Assembly: GCA_030635865.1 (NCBI GenBank)
Contig: DAOVYA010000080.1
Location: 1-6,733 of the forward strand
Direction of reading: 5' to 3'
Source: Gammaproteobacteria bacterium
GTDB taxonomy: Bacteria > Pseudomonadota > Gammaproteobacteria > UBA9214
DNA: 6,733 bases
The translations under genes and the position numbers were made by a program. The notes beneath the pieces are model-generated. The model searched no databases. It was given only the letters and a program-made list of their open reading frames with translations, and was not told where the DNA came from. Below, in pieces: positions 5,221 to 6,733 of this stretch (position 1 is its first letter; each line of letters starts with the position of its first letter).

Positions 5221-6602
5221 TATTTCAGTTCCGAGAGGAACTCCTCGAACTTGCCACCGCTACTGCGTTCAATCACATCCCTGTAAACAATCTGTATTTC
5301 GAATGGGTGGCCCAGTGTCCGCTGCAGCATGGCAATAAATATCTTTTCTTCCTCCGGCGTGAGTTTTCTGGGCATTACCAGTCGCACCTCTATCAGTTCA
5401 AGGCTCTTCTGTACCAGTTGGTATTGACGCAGCGCGGGCAAGTCATCCAGCCCCCGGACATCCTCTCCAATGACCGGCCAGCGCTTTCCACCATCCGGCA
5501 TGTGCAGCATGTTACGGGTACGGCCATGCACACGGTTCAGCACCGGCAGGCCCCGGCCACATGAACAGGTATCGCCCACCATTGCGTAGTCACCTATCTC
5601 GTAACGGATAAGAGGTGAAGCAAAATTATGCAGTGCCGTAACGACCACACGGCCGGTTTCACCCGGCTGGCATTGCCTGCCTTCATCATCAAGCACTTCA
5701 AGCACAACATTCTCGGACTGGATATGGTAATGCTCGTGCTCCGGGCACTGAAATGCCATGTAACCCACCTCCTGCGAACTGTAGGTGTCCACAAGAGGAA
5801 CATTCCATGTCTGTTTACAGGCCGCCCGTGTCTCCGGTGTAATCACTTCACCAAAGGTACGGACCTCTTTCAGGTTGGGCAGTAACTCACCGGAACCGGC
5901 GAAGTAATTTGCAAGCTCAAGTACCAGTGTCGGGTACGTCAGTAAATAATCGGGGCTTTCCCTGACCAGCCAGGCGGCCTGCTCGGCAATAGTGCTCCTG
6001 ATATTCAGTATCACGCACGGCCCGGTTGTATACAGATCATCCGTGGACGGACCCCAGCCCTTGTTTATGGCACCCTCTGGCGGCCGCCCGATATCCTTGT
6101 CCTCCAGATAACGGATCGTTGCCAGCTTGCCGCTGAAGTCGCGTTGATGCCAGAGATGTTCACGCAGGGTATACACCTGCCATAGAAAACGCGTGACATT
6201 GGTCGTGCGAATCACCACCGGTCGTGCGGTTGAACCTGTTGTACTGGTTTCCCCGATTTTGCCATGCCCAGACGGTAACCGGCTGCAGTTCAGCTCAGCG
6301 CCTGCCTGCTGCACATCTGTCCGGCCCAGCACCGGGATCCCGCGCCATGCATCCCAGTCATTGATCCGGTCCGGATTGATGCCTGCTGCGCCAAGCTGCT
6401 GCCTGTACCAGGGTGCATTCTGAATTGCATACTTCAAAACAGCCCGGGCCTGGAGCAGCTGCTGTGCCTGCAAGCGTTCAGGAGGCCACCACTGGCTTTG
6501 GTCGAGCTGAAACTGCATGGCCATCTTCTGGGCCGTTTTGTCGGCCGGCATAGCGGGCCACTTGATCCCGGCGATAGCGGATTTCGGGGAAAGGTATGTC
6601 AT
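5220..6602 (-). CDS. PaaK-type adenylate-forming enzyme, copy 2
   Basis: 460-aa paralogue of the enzyme at 1623-3095, in the phenylacetate-CoA ligase/F390 synthetase branch. Seen: APWYRQQLGAAGI (63-75); P-loop A3 ETSTTGSTARP (118-128), where the usual second Gly and Lys are Ala126 and Arg127; A5 TYSSQEVG (273-280), with Ser275 in place of the usual Gly but Glu278 kept; Cys286 with YH (292-293) and CSCGR (346-350); A7 RYEIGD (333-338); A8 GRTRN (360-364); A10 SSGGKFEEF with Lys451. Core residues are retained, so activity is likely, but P-loop and A5 are more divergent than in copy 1, suggesting a different acid substrate. The ATG at 6602 has no Shine-Dalgarno; ATG at 6551 (Met18) is an alternative and would remove a stretch without family features. 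Its TAA overlaps the GNAT start by one base, so the GNAT may act on the product of this ligase (inference). Confidence 0.9.
   Translation of the reverse strand: MTYLSPKSAIAGIKWPAMPADKTAQKMAMQFQLDQSQWWPPERLQAQQLLQARAVLKYAIQNAPWYRQQLGAAGINPDRINDWDAWRGIPVLGRTDVQQAGAELNCSRLPSGHGKIGETSTTGSTARPVVIRTTNVTRFLWQVYTLREHLWHQRDFSGKLATIRYLEDKDIGRPPEGAINKGWGPSTDDLYTTGPCVILNIRSTIAEQAAWLVRESPDYLLTYPTLVLELANYFAGSGELLPNLKEVRTFGEVITPETRAACKQTWNVPLVDTYSSQEVGYMAFQCPEHEHYHIQSENVVLEVLDDEGRQCQPGETGRVVVTALHNFASPLIRYEIGDYAMVGDTCSCGRGLPVLNRVHGRTRNMLHMPDGGKRWPVIGEDVRGLDDLPALRQYQLVQKSLELIEVRLVMPRKLTPEEEKIFIAMLQRTLGHPFEIQIVYRDVIERSSGGKFEEFLSELK
5227..5242 (-). promoter_or_regulatory. Hairpin hiding the ribosome binding site of the GNAT gene
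   Basis: A perfect inverted repeat, AGTTCC-(4 nt)-GGAACT, ends 6 nt before the GNAT ATG at 5220. In the mRNA the order is AGUUCC, UCUC loop, GGAACU, GAAAUA, AUG. The Shine-Dalgarno-like GGAA lies in the 3' arm. Because the hairpin is inside the last codons of the PaaK-type gene, translation of that gene would open it just before the TAATG junction. The same design appears at 1655-1669. Confidence 0.45.
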
Positions 6603-6663
6603 GGGGTTATGGCAGCCGCCCGTTTGTAGCGGGTCCGATCACCGGGAAAGTTCTTGTTTATTT
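6603..6663 (-). other. Leader of the PaaK copy 2/GNAT unit, no confident promoter
   Basis: This 61-bp stretch between the repeat and the ATG at 6602 holds an AT-rich patch (6648-6663) and a small stem CCCG-N7-CGGG (6619-6633) lying about 17 nt before the start codon. I find no pair of promoter boxes that matches well and no Shine-Dalgarno. The promoter may lie inside the repeat element or beyond the window. Confidence 0.3.
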
Positions 6664-6731
6664 GTCATTGCGGGCACAGCGAACAAACAACCCCCGTCAT
6701 TGCGAGGAACGAAGTGACGCGGGCAAATGAC
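6664..6731. repeat. GTCATTGCG-type dispersed palindromic repeat, two partial copies
   Basis: GTCATTGCG occurs twice, at 6664-6672 and 6696-6704. The second copy continues as GAGGAACGAAGTGACG, giving a stem between CGTCA (6695-6699) and TGACG (6715-6719); a nearly complementary GCAAATGAC (6723-6731) could pair with its start in a larger stem. From memory, sequences of the form GTCATTGCGAGGAGCGAAG are common non-coding interspersed repeats in several bacterial groups. Here it lies upstream of the minus-strand PaaK-type gene and reaches almost to the window edge, so its full extent is not visible. The first copy is degenerate after about 9 bases. Confidence 0.65.
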
Positions 6732-6733
6732 CC

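Noticed and set aside
4914..5564. Plus-strand frames opposite the GNAT and second ligase genes
   Set aside because: Their translations are low-complexity mirror products of the minus-strand genes and they cross a real gene boundary without any ribosome binding site.

Overview
The window (about 6.7 kb, clearly GC-rich, tightly packed, with overlapping genes) looks like chromosomal DNA of a GC-rich bacterium. A gammaproteobacterium is my best guess from general coding style, but no taxonomic marker is present. I see no rRNA, tRNA, CRISPR, transposase or phage gene.

Layout: five protein genes in three transcription units. (1) Minus strand, 3095 to 2: a PaaK-type acyl/aryl adenylate-forming enzyme (490 aa), then, overlapping by 29 bp, a FOXRED2-like FAD-dependent oxidoreductase (549 aa). 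(2) Plus strand, 3357-4592: a lone beta-ketoacyl synthase (411 aa), transcribed divergently from unit 1 across a 261-bp intergenic region that holds two inverted repeats and candidate promoter elements. (3) Minus strand, 6602 to 4570: a second, paralogous PaaK-type enzyme (460 aa) joined by a TAATG stop/start overlap to a GNAT acetyltransferase (216 aa). The GNAT gene overlaps the synthase gene tail-to-tail by 23 bp. The right edge (6603-6733) holds the leader of unit 3 and a dispersed-repeat type palindromic element (GTCATTGCG family).

Working model (inference): this is part of a small specialised-metabolism locus. Two PaaK-type enzymes would activate carboxylic acids, possibly aromatic, as adenylates and then thioesters. 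The ketosynthase would extend or condense them, the flavoprotein would oxidise an intermediate, and the GNAT would acylate an amine or provide another transfer step. No acyl carrier protein, ketoreductase, acyltransferase, thioesterase, transporter or regulator lies in the window, so the locus is either larger than the window or works on CoA esters or carrier proteins in trans. The ketosynthase keeps its Cys-His-Lys-His catalytic residues, but the usual pantetheine-binding threonines and the gating phenylalanine are replaced.

The most unusual nucleotide-level feature is that both same-strand gene junctions carry a perfect 6-bp-stem hairpin just upstream of the downstream ATG, with the only Shine-Dalgarno-like sequence in its 3' arm. 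This suggests that the second gene of each pair is translated only when the first one is.
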